Positions 51,446 through 62,317 of a stretch of DNA of 64,000 nt are shown here, in pieces; the first letter of the stretch is position 1; each line of letters opens with the position of its first letter. The DNA lies in contig CP011126.1 of assembly GCA_001077715.1 (NCBI GenBank), forward strand, positions 682,001-746,000, given 5' to 3'. The notes beneath the pieces were generated by a model. It saw nothing but the letters and a program-made list of their open reading frames with translations. It searched no databases and had not been told where the DNA came from. This stretch comes from Candidatus Coxiella mudrowiae (GTDB lineage Bacteria > Pseudomonadota > Gammaproteobacteria > Coxiellales > Coxiellaceae). The translations under genes were made by a program, and so were the position numbers.

Positions 51446-52311
51446 TTGATTTCCCAGAGATATTTAATTCGCTACGGAAAACTGGGTTTTAGTGAAAACA
51501 AACTCTTTTTCCAAACTCAAAACGTAACCAATACTATTTTTTCGAAAATAGAAAAGCATAAAGAATATTATTTTAAGATAGATCGTCATGAAGATTTTTT
51601 AGAAATTACAATTAAAAATAAAATGCAGATTAAGTTATTAGAAGAGTTATTAGAAGCAGTAAACTGTTGTCGTTTTGCTTCCCAAATTCTAAAGGTGATA
51701 TTCTCTAAAGAAGATAAGCATTATCTGAACGAAAGAAAAATAAACTAAATTTATCACCTGAATCTAGAGCTTCTCACTTTTTGGTTGATTAAGGAGCTGA
51801 TCCCCTACTTATCATTAGAAATAGGCCACATATTCATTGACGAGGTTGTCAATTTCCTATTTTGGATACTCGCCGAATTAAAAGTAAAGAAAAGCTAAAT
51901 GAGGAGCATGAAAAAAAACAGTTCATGAAATTATCGATTTTGGTTTTTGGAAATGGGATTCTGAAGATTTATACGAAAGCAATATAGACTTGGTTATTAA
52001 TTCTTGGAATGATCTCTCTTATTGGGTCTTTATCTTTGTCCTTCCCCTTTTAAAAATATAGAATCGAGTGTTGCAGGTCGCTATTACGTTACAATTATTG
52101 AAGGAAAATTTGAGCCAAGATTAATTTGAGAATTGGCGCTACTCAAGCATGGAATATACACTTAGAAAATGGCGAGATCATTAGATTTTTAATATTTGAT
52201 CAAACCTTCAACTACAGTTCTGAGCTTAAGGAATACTTTAGCAAAAAAAACAGAACTAATCTCGCTGAAAAAATTTCTGGAGAAAATTTACACATAGCTT
52301 ATGAAATATAG
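51446..52311 (+). pseudogene. Broken gene, unknown
   Basis: Open pieces at 51446-51748 (100 codons, KIDRHEDFLEITIKNKMQIK) and 52126-52311 (AWNIHLENGEIIRFLIFDQT) with eroded sequence between, such as LSPESRASHFLVD. Family not recognised. Confidence 0.35.
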
Positions 52312-52694
52312 TCACAGTTTAAAAAGAATTTTCTGGCATTTCGATAAAGCAATTAGAATGATCTGTAGAATGAGTAAATTAAGATTGATAAATCAATTTT
52401 GATAGAGGCCTTTATAATGATTGGTGTTACTACCTAACACGATAAGTTCAAATTAAAGCGTGCAGACTTCATTTTTAAAGATTATAATAAAATTGATCTT
52501 TGAATAAAAATGTTCTCTTAATTTCTCTTTAATTAAAGGAATAAAAAAGAAGGGAGATTTATAAATATAAGAAAGTTTGTTATGGTTGTTAGATGCTCAT
52601 TACGATAGAATCTGGATACGGCAGTTTTTATAAAACGAACTTGATTTGGAAAAAGCATATATCTATATTCTACATTAACATTTGGTTTTAGCGT

Positions 52695-53590
52695 GAATCC
52701 CAATAGTATCCATACTTACCATGTCAATTATGATTGCCTTCAAAAGGGAAATGTTAAAGCCCTGTTTTTAAATGTAGGGGATTACGATTTATTAAAAAGT
52801 TTAGATATGGTTGATGCTTTATATGATTTGAGAGTTCAATATTTTGAAGAAGTTGCTATTTGTACGAATTTTGCTGAGATAATTAAAGCTGCGGAGAAAG
52901 GAAAGTTAACGTTCATTTTTTCTGTCAAAGGGCCTTGCATTTTTGAGGGACAAGTGGATCTTTTAAAAAATTGGCATCGTTTGGGAATTAGGGTCGTTAA
53001 TTTTATGGATGGTTAAGGCATTGAAGTCTTTCCAGAAAATGCAAAACTCTTTTTTAAAGAAAAGATGAAGGAGATTCAGAAACATTATTTGTAAATTAGG
53101 ACTAGTATCGAAAAAATATTTATCTCCTTCAAATAGGACTACGTTATATAAACGTGAAAAAGGTTTATCGAAATTTAATAGAGAAGCTTTAAAAATAATG
53201 GAAAAATTAAATATTGTGTGTGATCTTTCTCATTCTAATGACGTTTCATTTTAGAAGACAATCGAGGAAATTTCTGTAAAAGTTTGTGTTACCCACAGAA
53301 ATTAGGCAAAATTTTGTGGGCACAGTTGAAATCTCACTGACGATATGATGAAGGTCCTAGAAAAACGTAGAGGGGTGCTAGGGCTTTGTTTTTTATAGTC
53401 CTTATGTCAGTGAACAAAACCCTATTTTATAAGATTTTGTTCAACATATTCTTCATGCAATCGATATGATGGGTGATGAATATGTCGGGATTCGAGGTGA
53501 TTATGATAGTGTTCCATTTGATTCTTAGATCGTTATCAAAAATCCTGCTATAATGCAAAAACATTTGGAAATGTTTCGATAAAAAAGAAG
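52695..53590 (+). pseudogene. Membrane dipeptidase (peptidase M19), decayed
   Basis: Pieces in changing frames: KGNVKALFLNVGDYDLL, KAAEKGKLTFIFSVKGPCIF, WHRLGIRVVNFMDG; then LSKFNREALKIMEKLNIVCD, LSHSNDVSF; then KVCVTHRN and GVLGLCF. The order matches M19 renal-dipeptidase-like enzymes (FGREVVREMNRLGxxxDLSH). Several zinc ligands and the C terminus are lost. Confidence 0.65.
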
Positions 53591-53749
53591 TCAATAGAGC
53601 TACCTTATAAAAAATTGCCCACCAAATTTTTTTAGGTTATTAGAATGATTTAATTAAAAATTAAATAACAATTTCAAATATTGAATTTAATGAGAGAAAA
53701 AAGTAGAGAGCTTAGTCTGGAAGATAAAATGATTTTTGTTATTTCAGAC

Positions 53750-54427
53750 TACTTTTAAAGACGAATTTATGTTTAATTAATTCTAAATGTTTTTCAACAG
53801 TGTGGCGCGAGATATTGCATTCTTGAACTATTTCTTTATGGGTCTTTCCAAGCAAATAATTCCTTTAGATAAAATTTTTTGTTAAGAAAACTTTGTTATA
53901 AAGATAATCTAAATAATATCGGTTGGTTTTAAATTCGCTAGATGGAAAAGAAAAATTATAAGAGTTTGTTATATTAGAAGTTAATTTAATATTGTCATCA
54001 CTTAGTTGAGCTTTTTGAGTTATAGCTTTTTCTTATTTTTTTAAAATAGTAAGTAAATTCAATTGATTTCTCAGAAATGTCAAACAACTTTTTTGGCAAT
54101 ATGAGCTTCTTTTATCGAAAGAAAATAAAATACTTCAGAAAAATTTTTAGTGCAAAAGAAATAAGATAAATAAATGCTGCTACGAATCCCATATTCTCTC
54201 ATTTTCTAAGTTTCGTCGGGATTTTCATTTCTTAAGAAGAAATCCAACGAAATAATAGAAGAGTCAGCATTAAAATGAAAAGTGTTCTCAAAATTTTTCT
54301 TATAATGATTGCAAGAATTATAGAGATAATGTAGCCATGGGAGATTCCTGCCTATGAGAGTTGTACGTTGCTGAAATTTAAAGGTGGAATAAAGAATAAA
54401 AAAAGAATTGATTTCATAGTCCCTCAA
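53750..54427 (-). pseudogene. Second LuxR-type HTH regulator, decayed
   Basis: Minus strand: an N-terminal part FNADSSIISLDFFLRNENPD (54206-54427), then stops, then the clear HTH end LLGKTHKEIVQECNISRHTV, EKHLELIKHKF at about 53765-53850. Only the HTH is assignable. Confidence 0.65.
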
Positions 54428-54600
54428 TACTTGCCTGATTTAATTCGCTCTAATTGATCATGACAAGATAAATCGAAGTACTTTTCAATCGATTTTGGGT
54501 GTTTTCTTGCATGGTTAAATGGACTCTAAAGAGATTTTACTTAACTAATTTAGCATAAGTCAGTTAAAATTTAAATAGGCAATTATCAATTTAGAGGGTT
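54428..54600. other. Intergenic
   Basis: No gene seen. Confidence 0.4.
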
Positions 54601-55254
54601 TTAAAATTGATTAATGCCTGTGAATCGTTCGAATATTCATCTTGATCTGGCAGAGTAGGAGATTGTATCTTAAATAAACCAAATTCATAAGCTAATCGTT
54701 TAAATAAGCCTGGAGCGGGACGACATGAAAGATAATACTGTTGTTTTTCTTTTGGTGATAATAAGATGCCATCTACCGTTACTGGTTTAAGAGATGCATC
54801 ATTACGTTGTTGAATACAAGATTGGAAGAACTAGGAGGAAGTTCGAATCGCTTAATTGCTTTTTCAGACCAACCGAAGGAAATAGTGCCTCACAGACTTC
54901 TGAAGATCGGTTTGAAAGTGAGAGCCTGGGCAATGCGCCCTTTGAGTTTACGATTAAGTAAGAGAATAATTAATCATTTTTGAACAATGACCGTAGTTCT
55001 TCTTTCGCTTGTGTTTAAATCTTTTTCTGTTGGTCAGTCAATTTCTTTCCTGCTTGATTGATATAGAAATTAAGCATCGACATGGCAGATTGATAAGGAG
55101 TTCCTTTTTGATGCTTGCTGGCTACAGCCGATTTTTTTAAGGATTTTGAAATTCTTTTGGGATCTTTTCCAACTAAAAACCCCTACGTCAAGGTCAAGCG
55201 CATTTCTGCTTTCGGTAACTTTTGTGACCATCTTTGTTTGTTTTCTTTTGTCAT
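54601..55254 (-). pseudogene. DUF3175 protein and following eroded sequence
   Basis: ATG 55254 reads MTKENKQRWSQKLPKAEMRL, then after a stop or frame change GKDPKRISKSLKKSAVASKH and TPYQSAMSMLNFYINQAGKK, the core of DUF3175 (function unknown). Downstream pieces to 54601 (VDGILLSPKEKQQYYLSCRP, FKRLAYEFGLFKIQSPTLP) are unassigned and may be a second gene. Confidence 0.6.
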
Positions 55255-55406
55255 ATTTTTATTATAGTGAACAAATTTAATGTGTTTGACACAACAAGGA
55301 AATACCTTTCTCTTATCGTTAATTGAAAAAGGACTTCTGTTTTGAACCTCTTGATTCTTACTTCAAAAATGATAAATTGTTTCTCAAAGCTTTTTAGAGG
55401 TAATTG

Positions 55407-55580
55407 ATGGATAAAAGACTATTAGAAATACTAGCTTGTCCGCTTTGTAAAGGGAAATTGGTATATAAGCAAGATGCGGAAGAGCTTCTTTGTCGCTTTG
55501 ACAAGCTAGCCTACCCTATTCAAGGGGGAATCCCAGTTATGTTGGCTGACAAAGCCCGTTCATTAATAGAAGAGAGGTAG
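55407..55580 (+). CDS. Trm112/YcaR-family small zinc-ribbon-like protein
   Basis: 57-aa protein with [16 protein letters not shown], a single CxxC pair, and [17 protein letters not shown], the signature of UPF0434/Trm112-like proteins; the second cysteine pair is degenerate, as in E. coli YcaR. RBS TTAGAGG upstream. kdsB starts one base after the stop; the ycaR-kdsB pairing is conserved in gammaproteobacteria. Role unclear, probably a partner or stabiliser. Confidence 0.92.
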   Translation: MDKRLLEILACPLCKGKLVYKQDAEELLCRFDKLAYPIQGGIPVMLADKARSLIEER

Positions 55581-55581
55581 G

Positions 55582-56334
55582 ATGGAATTCCGAGTCATCA
55601 TACCAGTTCGTTATGATTCTAGCCGCCTACCCGGTAAAGCCTTGGCAGATATCGCCGGTAAGCCGATGATTCAACACGTCTACGAATGTGCCGTGAAAAG
55701 TGGTGCGGAAGATGTTGTGATCGCGACCGATGATAAACAAATAAGTAAAGTAGCAGAAGATTTTGGGGCAATGGTTTGTATGACTTCTTCTGATCATCAG
55801 TCGGGAACGGAACGCATCGCAGAAGCTGTTGTTGCTTTGGGTTTGGAGGACGATGAAATTGTAATCTGTTTGCAAGGTGATGAACCCTTGATTACCCCGG
55901 AGGCTATTCGAAAACTAGCAGAGGATCTGGAGGAACATGATAATGTAAAAGCAGCTTCTCTCTGTACACCGATTACGGATATTGACGAATTGTTTAATCC
56001 TAATACCACCAAAGTGGTTTTGAATCGTCGAAATTATGCTCTTTATTTTAGTCATGCTCCTATCCCGTGGGATCGCTCTACTTTTAATAATAAAGAAAGT
56101 ATTAAATTAAATGGCTATTATTTCCGCCATGTAGGTATTTATGCTTATCGGGTAGGATTTTTAGAAGAATACCTTTCTTGGGATAGCTGCTCTGCTGAAA
56201 AGCTCGAAGCTTTAGAACAACTGCGTATCTTATGGCACGGCGGTCGTATTCACATGGTAGTTACAAAAAAAAAATGCTTGCCTGGCGTTGATACGGAAGA
56301 GGATCTTCAACGCGTTCGCGAATATTTCAAGTAA
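55582..56334 (+). CDS. kdsB: 3-deoxy-manno-octulosonate cytidylyltransferase (CMP-Kdo synthetase)
   Basis: Activates Kdo as CMP-Kdo for lipid A glycosylation. 250 aa. Nucleotidyltransferase start [20 protein letters not shown], then [16 protein letters not shown] and the C-terminal [19 protein letters not shown]. Intact. With kdsC and kdsD at 7349-8826 this supports continued Kdo synthesis. Confidence 0.96.
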   Translation: MEFRVIIPVRYDSSRLPGKALADIAGKPMIQHVYECAVKSGAEDVVIATDDKQISKVAEDFGAMVCMTSSDHQSGTERIAEAVVALGLEDDEIVICLQGDEPLITPEAIRKLAEDLEEHDNVKAASLCTPITDIDELFNPNTTKVVLNRRNYALYFSHAPIPWDRSTFNNKESIKLNGYYFRHVGIYAYRVGFLEEYLSWDSCSAEKLEALEQLRILWHGGRIHMVVTKKKCLPGVDTEEDLQRVREYFK

Positions 56335-56351
56335 ATTAAATTAAGTAAAGC

Positions 56352-57080
56352 ATGGAAAAGCTTTATGTAAAAACCCCGGTCATTAAATCTCGACCCATTC
56401 AAAAAATTTTTCGGGAGTGAGTTTTTTAAAAATGGAATGTTATCAACCGATAGGGTCTTTTAAAATCTGTGGTATTGGGCAGCTTTGTCAGAAGTGTGTG
56501 TATTGGCTGGAAAAAACATTTAGTGGCCTCTTCTGGGGGCAGGACTAGCCGTTCGCCTATGTGGGTCGTAAGCTTCAAGTTCCAGTAACCGTATTTGTTC
56601 CTTACTACCACCCATCCTTTGTTTATTAAACATATGGAAGCGGAAAATGCCCTATTAAAAATTGAAGATGATGTGTGGGATGAAACCAATGAGATTGTTC
56701 AACCATTTGTACGAAAGATTTGTACGAAAGATCGATGGCGGATTTGTCCCTCCTTTTGATCATTCAGAAATTTGGGCCGGTCACTCCACGTTGATAGATG
56801 AAGTGGTTACCCAAATAAAAAAGCCAGCCGCTATTGTTGTGGCTGTAGGTGGTGGTGGACTTTCTTGCCGTATTTTGGAAGGTATCGATATAGGTGGAAC
56901 GATGTTCCTTTGTTTGGCGTAGAAACTGAGGGCGCAGCTTCCTTTACCGGGGTGATTGAAGCCAACTGGTAGTAATCTTACCAAAAATTGACACTATCGC
57001 TACCTCTTTAGGTGCAAAGCGTAAATTATTTGATTGGACTAAAAAAACATTCTATTACGTCTTTAGTAGTTACTGATAAA
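56352..57080 (+). pseudogene. Serine/threonine dehydratase-like PLP enzyme, decayed and 3'-truncated
   Basis: ATG 56352: MEKLYVKTPVIKSRP; KMECYQPIGSFKIRGIGQLC in neighbouring frames (PLP Lys context GSFKIRG); YVGRKLQVPVTVFVP; MEAENALLKIEDDVWDETNE; FVPPFDHSEIWAGHSTLIDE; then IVVAVGGGGLSCRILEG (PLP phosphate-binding glycines), and LFGVETEGAASFTGVIEANW. It ends abruptly where minus-strand HMG-CoA reductase sequence begins. Confidence 0.82.
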
Positions 57081-57620
57081 TGAGCCCATTAAATTCTTTT
57101 TAATATGAAGATTAACCAAGGCTTCTGGTGTAGTTTTCAAGCGCTCTTGACACACAGCGTGGGGAATTAACATATCAGCAATAACGTATTTGCCCCGACC
57201 TAATAAGCCGTTGATAGCAGATACCTTCTTGTCTACGCAGATATTACCCGAAATGGAGACGTATTTGAGGCTGGGGTAGTTTTCTAGGAGCCAACTAATC
57301 ACTGCATCCGCTGCTTTAGTCAGCATATTATGTCCAGAAGCGTCGCCTGTTGTGGCTTCGAGACGTAGGAACAAAAGGTTACCTACTACTTGGGTGTGTC
57401 AACAACTTACATTGCGGCAGAAACGACTGGTGCTGGAAACAACTTGTGCGATCGCTTCGTTCTTGTTGAGTTCATTCAGTACGAGCATTACCGAATGTGC
57501 GTCCTCGCCCTCCAATAAAATAGAATGAGTCATCCGGTCATCGAATATTGTGCACTGGAGGCCAGCAGATTTTCGGGTAACGCTGGCTCCGCGATTGGTC
57601 AAAGGCCACATCTGTTTTCT
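57063..57620 (-). pseudogene. Class I HMG-CoA reductase fragment
   Basis: Mevalonate-forming enzyme of isoprenoid synthesis. Minus-strand reading: MTHSILLEGEDAHSVM, VVSSTSRFCRNVSC, an in-frame TGA at about 57409, HTQVVGNLLFLRLEATTGDA, SGHNMLTKAADAVISWLL, YVSISGNICVDKKVSAINGL, LGRGKYVIADMLIP, NLHIKKNLMGS. Both ends are missing: the N-terminal portion is replaced by kinase/ATPase sequence and the C-terminal NADPH/His region by dehydratase sequence. Confidence 0.88.
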
Positions 57621-57639
57621 CTCGGCAGATTATTGCTAA

Positions 57640-59341
57640 TTCTTCCACATCATCGACCGATCAGATAGAAACTATCACTGAGCCAATGTTGTAGATAATG
57701 TTGTAGATTCTGAAGTGTTAGAGGTTTTAAATTAAGTTCAACGAACTGACTGGGTATTGTCTTTAAAGACTGAAGCGCTGGCGTCAAAGGGTGAATATCA
57801 GTAACTTCGGTGGAACGGTAAGCACCCAAAATTAAAACATTTTTAAGCTCAAATTTTTGAGTCAGCAAAGCGAACAATTGAATAGCGCTAACGGAAGCTT
57901 ATTGCCAATCATTAAGAAAGAGTGTCAATGGTTTTAAATAAGAAGCAGAAATTTGAAGGAATTCTGAGAAGGCGTATTCAAATCGCATCTCGAGCACTTC
58001 AGCACTTAAGAATTCTGTACTGATCATCATACTAGGGAAAATCCTTTTTAACTTAGGGACCATTCGGGCGAGAAAAGGAAGATTAATACCAACGGTTGCT
58101 TGGACAGCTTTCACCCATCGCACATAAGTTTTTTCATCTTGCTCAAGTTCTCAAGTTTATAAGATAGCTTCGATAGCTTCGATAGCTTCGATAGCTTCGA
58201 TAGCTTCGATAGCTTCGGTGACGGTAATCCAAGCGCTGTAGGGAGTGGTTCGATGGAGCTGATCGAATTTTCCTTTGGCGGTAAAGCCGCCGTGGAGGGT
58301 GATGTATTTTTCGACTTCGCGGATGATGGAAGGTTTTCTCGACGTCGGGAGGCCCGGCGATAAAGAGTGCTTTTAAGGGTTGGGCTCGATCAAGGAATTG
58401 AGTGACTTCCTGAATGAGGCGCTTTCGTCCATAGAGTTTTTAAGTGAGGGCGAAACGTTCGGGGAGATCGGCCGATGGCGATGTGGAAGGACTTGCGTTC
58501 CCCGGCTTTGAGCATCCGCAGACAGGTTTCCAAATCTTTGATGGGCGCATGAGCACTTTAGATTTAGCGAGCGGCTTTTGCACGATCTGAGTTAAAACGG
58601 GCGGGGATGTTGGGATTAAGCTGAGTTAAATTGGGTGGTGCTTTAAGTAAGGAGGTGCGCTTGAATTAATTCGAGGGGATCGCCTTGGAAAGGAGGTTAT
58701 CCGGCCGAGCAGTTTAAAGAGGGTGGCATCGAAGGTATAAAAATCGGTGCGATAATCGATGGGGCGATGGATGTGCCTGGTTTGTTTAGGGGCCATGTGG
58801 GAGAAAACTGCCTTCGAATTCGCCTTCGTGGGGTTGGGTTTTCAAAGAAGCTTTTTGAGCGAGGCTGAAATCAAAAAGGGTGATGGTAAGATTTTTGGGA
58901 TCGACGAGGATATTGTCGGGTTTAATATCTTTATGGACGATTTTGGCTTTGTGGATTTGGGTGAGGATCTGCAACAGGCGCAAAGCAAGTGTCAAAATCG
59001 TGGTGAGCGAGGGTTTTTCTTTATCGACAAACTGATCTACTGATCTAAGGTTAAATCGGGTTCAGCTTTTAAGATTAAGACGAGTTGGAGCCCGACCTGC
59101 TCAAGAGCGAGGGCTTTGGGGATGCCCTTTAATTAAGGGTTTCTTGCAGGAGTTGGAATTCGTATTCAAGTCCGCTCATTGAGCTTGTGATCGGCGGTCG
59201 TGAGAAGAGTGAGTTTGATGAGGACAGAGGTATAGTTGGGAGTCCGAAGGCTTGAGCGCGATAGTAGGCGAAGAAATCGCCGCGGGCGAACAATTGAATG
59301 TCCGTATAGCCAGAGATTTCTAAAGGGTCCATCGGCGCCAT
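57640..59341 (-). pseudogene. Ser/Thr protein kinase fused to AAA-type ATPase, decayed
   Basis: From ATG 59341: MDPLEISGYTDIQLFARGDF, FAYYRAQ (kinase N-lobe start); LQILTQIHKAKIVHKDIKPD with NILVD and LFDFSLAQ (catalytic loop HKDIKPDN; DFG changed to DFS); then ATPase-like pieces near 57899-58123 (LPFLARMVPKLKRIFP) and 57650-57877 (LKNVLILGAYRSTEVTDIHP). This resembles large kinase-ATPase signalling proteins. Many breaks; the 3' end is fused to HMG-CoA reductase sequence near 57620. Confidence 0.7.
58163..58216. repeat. 9-bp tandem repeat, six perfect copies
   Basis: GATAGCTTC repeated six times. It is a multiple of three and, on the minus strand, would encode an Glu-Ala-Ile run inside the kinase/ATPase pseudogene. 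Confidence 0.95.
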
Positions 59342-59749
59342 CCGTTGTCTTTCCTGGATTTTTTCACGTACTTATAATTGTACTTGATTTCTTGATTTTT
59401 CGATCAATATTCTCGGCTCTTCCAACCTACTTTTTCCCTAAAGCGAGAAATTAGAAGCAAGATTGGTTATCGTTAGGCACAGAATTCAATCTATTCAATC
59501 TAGGGGATAAAAGTTTACAGTGATACTCGCAAAAACTATTAGCGTTTATCTCTCGGCTATGGATAATCGTAAATCGGGTGTTATAATTTTTCCCTTGTTA
59601 TAATTTTTCCCTCTATTTGGTCTTTAGCACGAAGGATTTGTGACGCACTGAAATATAGCGAATTGTTGACAGACCTAAGCTAAGGATACTGGTGTTCTTA
59701 AAAAAATTCCTCTCGTCAGAGGGAGGGCAATAATTTTTTCTCCGGCGAG
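59342..59749. other. Intergenic, no gene recognised
   Basis: Between the kinase start and the detached rne tail. AT-rich, no supported feature; it contains a short duplicated TTATAATTTTTCCC at about 59580-59608. Confidence 0.4.
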
Positions 59750-60191
59750 TTATTGATTCCCTCTATTATCCTCGTCCTCGGGAATTTTATTAGCAGTATT
59801 TTTCTCGTTTTCTGGATAGAAATTTTTGTTACTATTAGTGTGCTTTGGATATTCCGAAGGATGTTCAAATTTAGAGTCCATAAAGGGTAAAGGGGACGAG
59901 GGTGGAGTGGACATTGGCAGCGGGTTTATATCGACCCTATCATCCGCTAGTGCAGAGAACGAAGTCCCCGACTGTTGCATGTGGTATCCAGAATGACTAC
60001 CTTGGCCGCCACCTCGATGGTGATCTCGGCGCCCACCCCGGGTACCCCGACGTGAACGACTACTATTGCTGCTTCGAGGATGATGGCGTTTAGCGTCCCC
60101 CGGGTGACCAGCCACGGATGAGGATCTATGAGGGCGCTCTCCTGAATAGCGTCTTCTTTCACCCCTTCGAGGCAATTGCGTTGCCTGCTGA
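59750..60191 (-). other. Detached C-terminal tail of RNase E (out of frame)
   Basis: Minus-strand frame encoding LPRRGERRRYSGERPHRSSS, HHPRSSNSSRSRRGTRGGRR, DHHRGGGQGSHSGYHMQQ and an acidic end EDEDNRGNQ. This Arg/Ser/Gly-rich low-complexity tail is what follows the catalytic half in RNase E. It becomes continuous with rne if the C11 tract at 60192-60202 is 10 bases long. Confidence 0.7.
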
Positions 60192-61922
60192 GGGGGGGGG
60201 GGAGTCTCTAGGTGAGGATTTTGCCTCTTCTTCAGCACCGAACATCTTTGCCATTAGGCGCTTAAATAAGCCGCCGCTGGGTGTTTTTCGGGTGGCAGCT
60301 GCTGTAGGAGGGGTTTCTTCTGTAGACAAGAATTGTTGAATTACCGGTTCTGGTAGCGGTTTAATTTCTTGTTTTTGGAGTGTTTCAGCTTTAAAAACTT
60401 TGGCCAATTTATAACTTGGCATCCCTTTGCCATGTTCCAGACTCGCCGAATCAATTTTAATCTGCTTTAATTGATAAAGCGGCGTTTCCATGTATTGATT
60501 AGAAATAATCGTTATTTTTACAGGATAATGTTTTTCAATATCCCTTAAGATTTCTCGTTTTTCATTAATTAAATAAATGGCCAAATCCACGGGCGCCTGT
60601 AATTGGAAATGGATATTCTTAGCTTTAGAAGCTTGTTCCTGAATTAAATGAATAATTGAAAGTCCTAGCGATTCTATACTGCGAATGGTGCCTTCACCAT
60701 CACAGCGAGGGCAGGCTATTTGAGTTGATCGAGTTAGAGAAGAACGCAACCGCTGGCGGGACATTTCCAATAAACCAAATCGCGAAATCCGTCCAATTTG
60801 GATACGGGCGCGGTCTTGCTTCAAAGCGTTACGTAAACAATTTTCAACTTCCCGCTGATTACGAATGGGTGTCATATCAATAAAATCGATGACAATGAGG
60901 CCACCGATATCGCGAATACGTAATTGACGAGTAATCTCTTCGGCGGCTTCTAAATTCGTGGAAAGCGCTGTTTCTTCAATACTTGCTCCGCGAGTAGCCC
61001 GCGCTGAATTAATATCAATGGCTACAAGTGCCTCGCTGTGATCAATAATCAACGATCCACCGGACGGAAGTCGGACTTCACGCTGGTGGGCATTTTCAAT
61101 TTGTTGTTCGATTTGGAATCTACTAAAGAGAGGTAATTGATCCCGATAAAGCTTTAAACGCTCAATGAATTGGGGGCGAACCTGACTGATATAATAGCAA
61201 GCATTTTGATAGGATTGCTCATTATCAATAAGGATTTCTTCAATATCCTGACGCAGGTAGTCGCGAATGGCGCGGATGATGACATCGCTTTCTTGATGAA
61301 TAAGGTAAGGACCTGGTTTGGCTACTGCTGCTTGTTTAATAGCTTCCCAATAGCGCAATAAGATTTTAAAGTCCCACTCGAGTTCTTCTTTTGCGCGCCC
61401 AAGCCCAGCAGTGCGTACAATTAAGCCCATTTCTTCGGGGAGGCTCAATTGATTAATAGTTTCCCGCAATTGATCGCGTTCTTCCCCTTCAATTCGACGC
61501 GAAATACCACTGGCCCGCGGGTTATTAGGCATCAGAACTAAAAAAGACCCCGCTAAACTGATAAACGTGGTCAGTGCCGCTCCTTTTGTTCCCCGTTCTT
61601 CCTTGTCGACTTGAACGACGAGCTCTTGACCAACTTTAAGTACCCGATTGATATCAATGGTATCAATCTCTTGTGACATATCTTGGAGAAAATACTCGCG
61701 GGAAATTTCTTTTAAAGGCAAGAATCCATGTCGTTCGCCACCATAATTAACAAACACTGCTCCTAAGCTAGGTTCGATGCTGGTAATAATGCCTTTATAG
61801 ATATTAGATTTTTTTTGTTCTTGGCCAGGGATTTCAATATCAAGATCAACAAGCTTGGAATTTTCAGTAATTGCTACGCGCACCTCATGGAGCTGAGTTG
61901 CGTTAATCAGCATTCTTTTCAT
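60159..61922 (-). CDS. rne: Ribonuclease E, catalytic half (tail frameshifted)
   Basis: Endoribonuclease for mRNA turnover and rRNA/tRNA processing. Start MKRMLINATQ; S1 domain (about 36-120), 5'-sensor, DNase I-like core with Asp303 (VAIDINSA) and Asp346 (LIVIDFID), Zn-link Cys404/Cys407 (CPRCDGEG), all at exactly the E. coli numbering. Small domain to about 510. The frame ends at residue 587, shortly after a C11 tract at codons 571-574; the Arg-rich tail continues in another frame. The catalytic half alone should be active. The Zn-link and length favour RNase E over RNase G. Confidence 0.95.
   Translation of the reverse strand: MKRMLINATQLHEVRVAITENSKLVDLDIEIPGQEQKKSNIYKGIITSIEPSLGAVFVNYGGERHGFLPLKEISREYFLQDMSQEIDTIDINRVLKVGQELVVQVDKEERGTKGAALTTFISLAGSFLVLMPNNPRASGISRRIEGEERDQLRETINQLSLPEEMGLIVRTAGLGRAKEELEWDFKILLRYWEAIKQAAVAKPGPYLIHQESDVIIRAIRDYLRQDIEEILIDNEQSYQNACYYISQVRPQFIERLKLYRDQLPLFSRFQIEQQIENAHQREVRLPSGGSLIIDHSEALVAIDINSARATRGASIEETALSTNLEAAEEITRQLRIRDIGGLIVIDFIDMTPIRNQREVENCLRNALKQDRARIQIGRISRFGLLEMSRQRLRSSLTRSTQIACPRCDGEGTIRSIESLGLSIIHLIQEQASKAKNIHFQLQAPVDLAIYLINEKREILRDIEKHYPVKITIISNQYMETPLYQLKQIKIDSASLEHGKGMPSYKLAKVFKAETLQKQEIKPLPEPVIQQFLSTEETPPTAAATRKTPSGGLFKRLMAKMFGAEEEAKSSPRDSPPPSAGNAIASKG
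60192..60202. repeat. G11 homopolymer tract inside rne
   Basis: Eleven consecutive G on the plus strand (C11 in the rne sense). Loss of one base joins the rne catalytic frame to the Arg-rich tail; the present length ends the protein 15 codons later. Confidence 0.95.
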
Positions 61923-62317
61923 TTGTTCAACCTATTCTCTTAGGGCGCTCAACCGCAAGCTTGGGCTTGGAGGTTCGCCGAGAAACCGCTCTTGGGAGCG
62001 CCGCATTAAATACAAAATAATCATGTTCGTTCTATTGGTTGCTAGTACATGATAAAATCTATATAAAATCTATCGTTTCCCAGCTGGCAATTTGGGTTTT
62101 ATTGCGTGTCATTCCTGTGAATTTAAGACACAAACCTGGAATATAACCTATCTCATTCTGCAGATCCCCTTGGGGGATAACAGGACTAAATTGATACAGC
62201 TGACTTTTTTTGCACCAATTTCTCACATTTTTACGTTATGATATCATGACGGACAACCCGACTATAGCAGGCTTTGTTCTATAAAACCATATAGTTTGTA
62301 ACTTAAAGGATCCTATT
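61923..62317. promoter_or_regulatory. rne/rluC divergent intergenic region with structured rne leader
   Basis: 395 bp without a gene. Near rne it holds a potential long stem (GGCGCTC 61944-61950 with GAGCGCC 61996-62002, an inner AAGC/GCTT hairpin), further out a hairpin ATCCCC/GGGGAT (62164-62178), a tandem ATAAAATCTAT pair (62052-62073) and a perfect ATGATATCAT palindrome near rluC. E. coli rne has a long autoregulatory leader; an equivalent here is inference. Confidence 0.45.

Noticed and set aside
58163..58216. Six 9-bp copies considered as a protein-binding iteron array or origin
   Set aside because: They lie inside a decaying coding region, keep the reading frame, and no DnaA box or replication gene is near.
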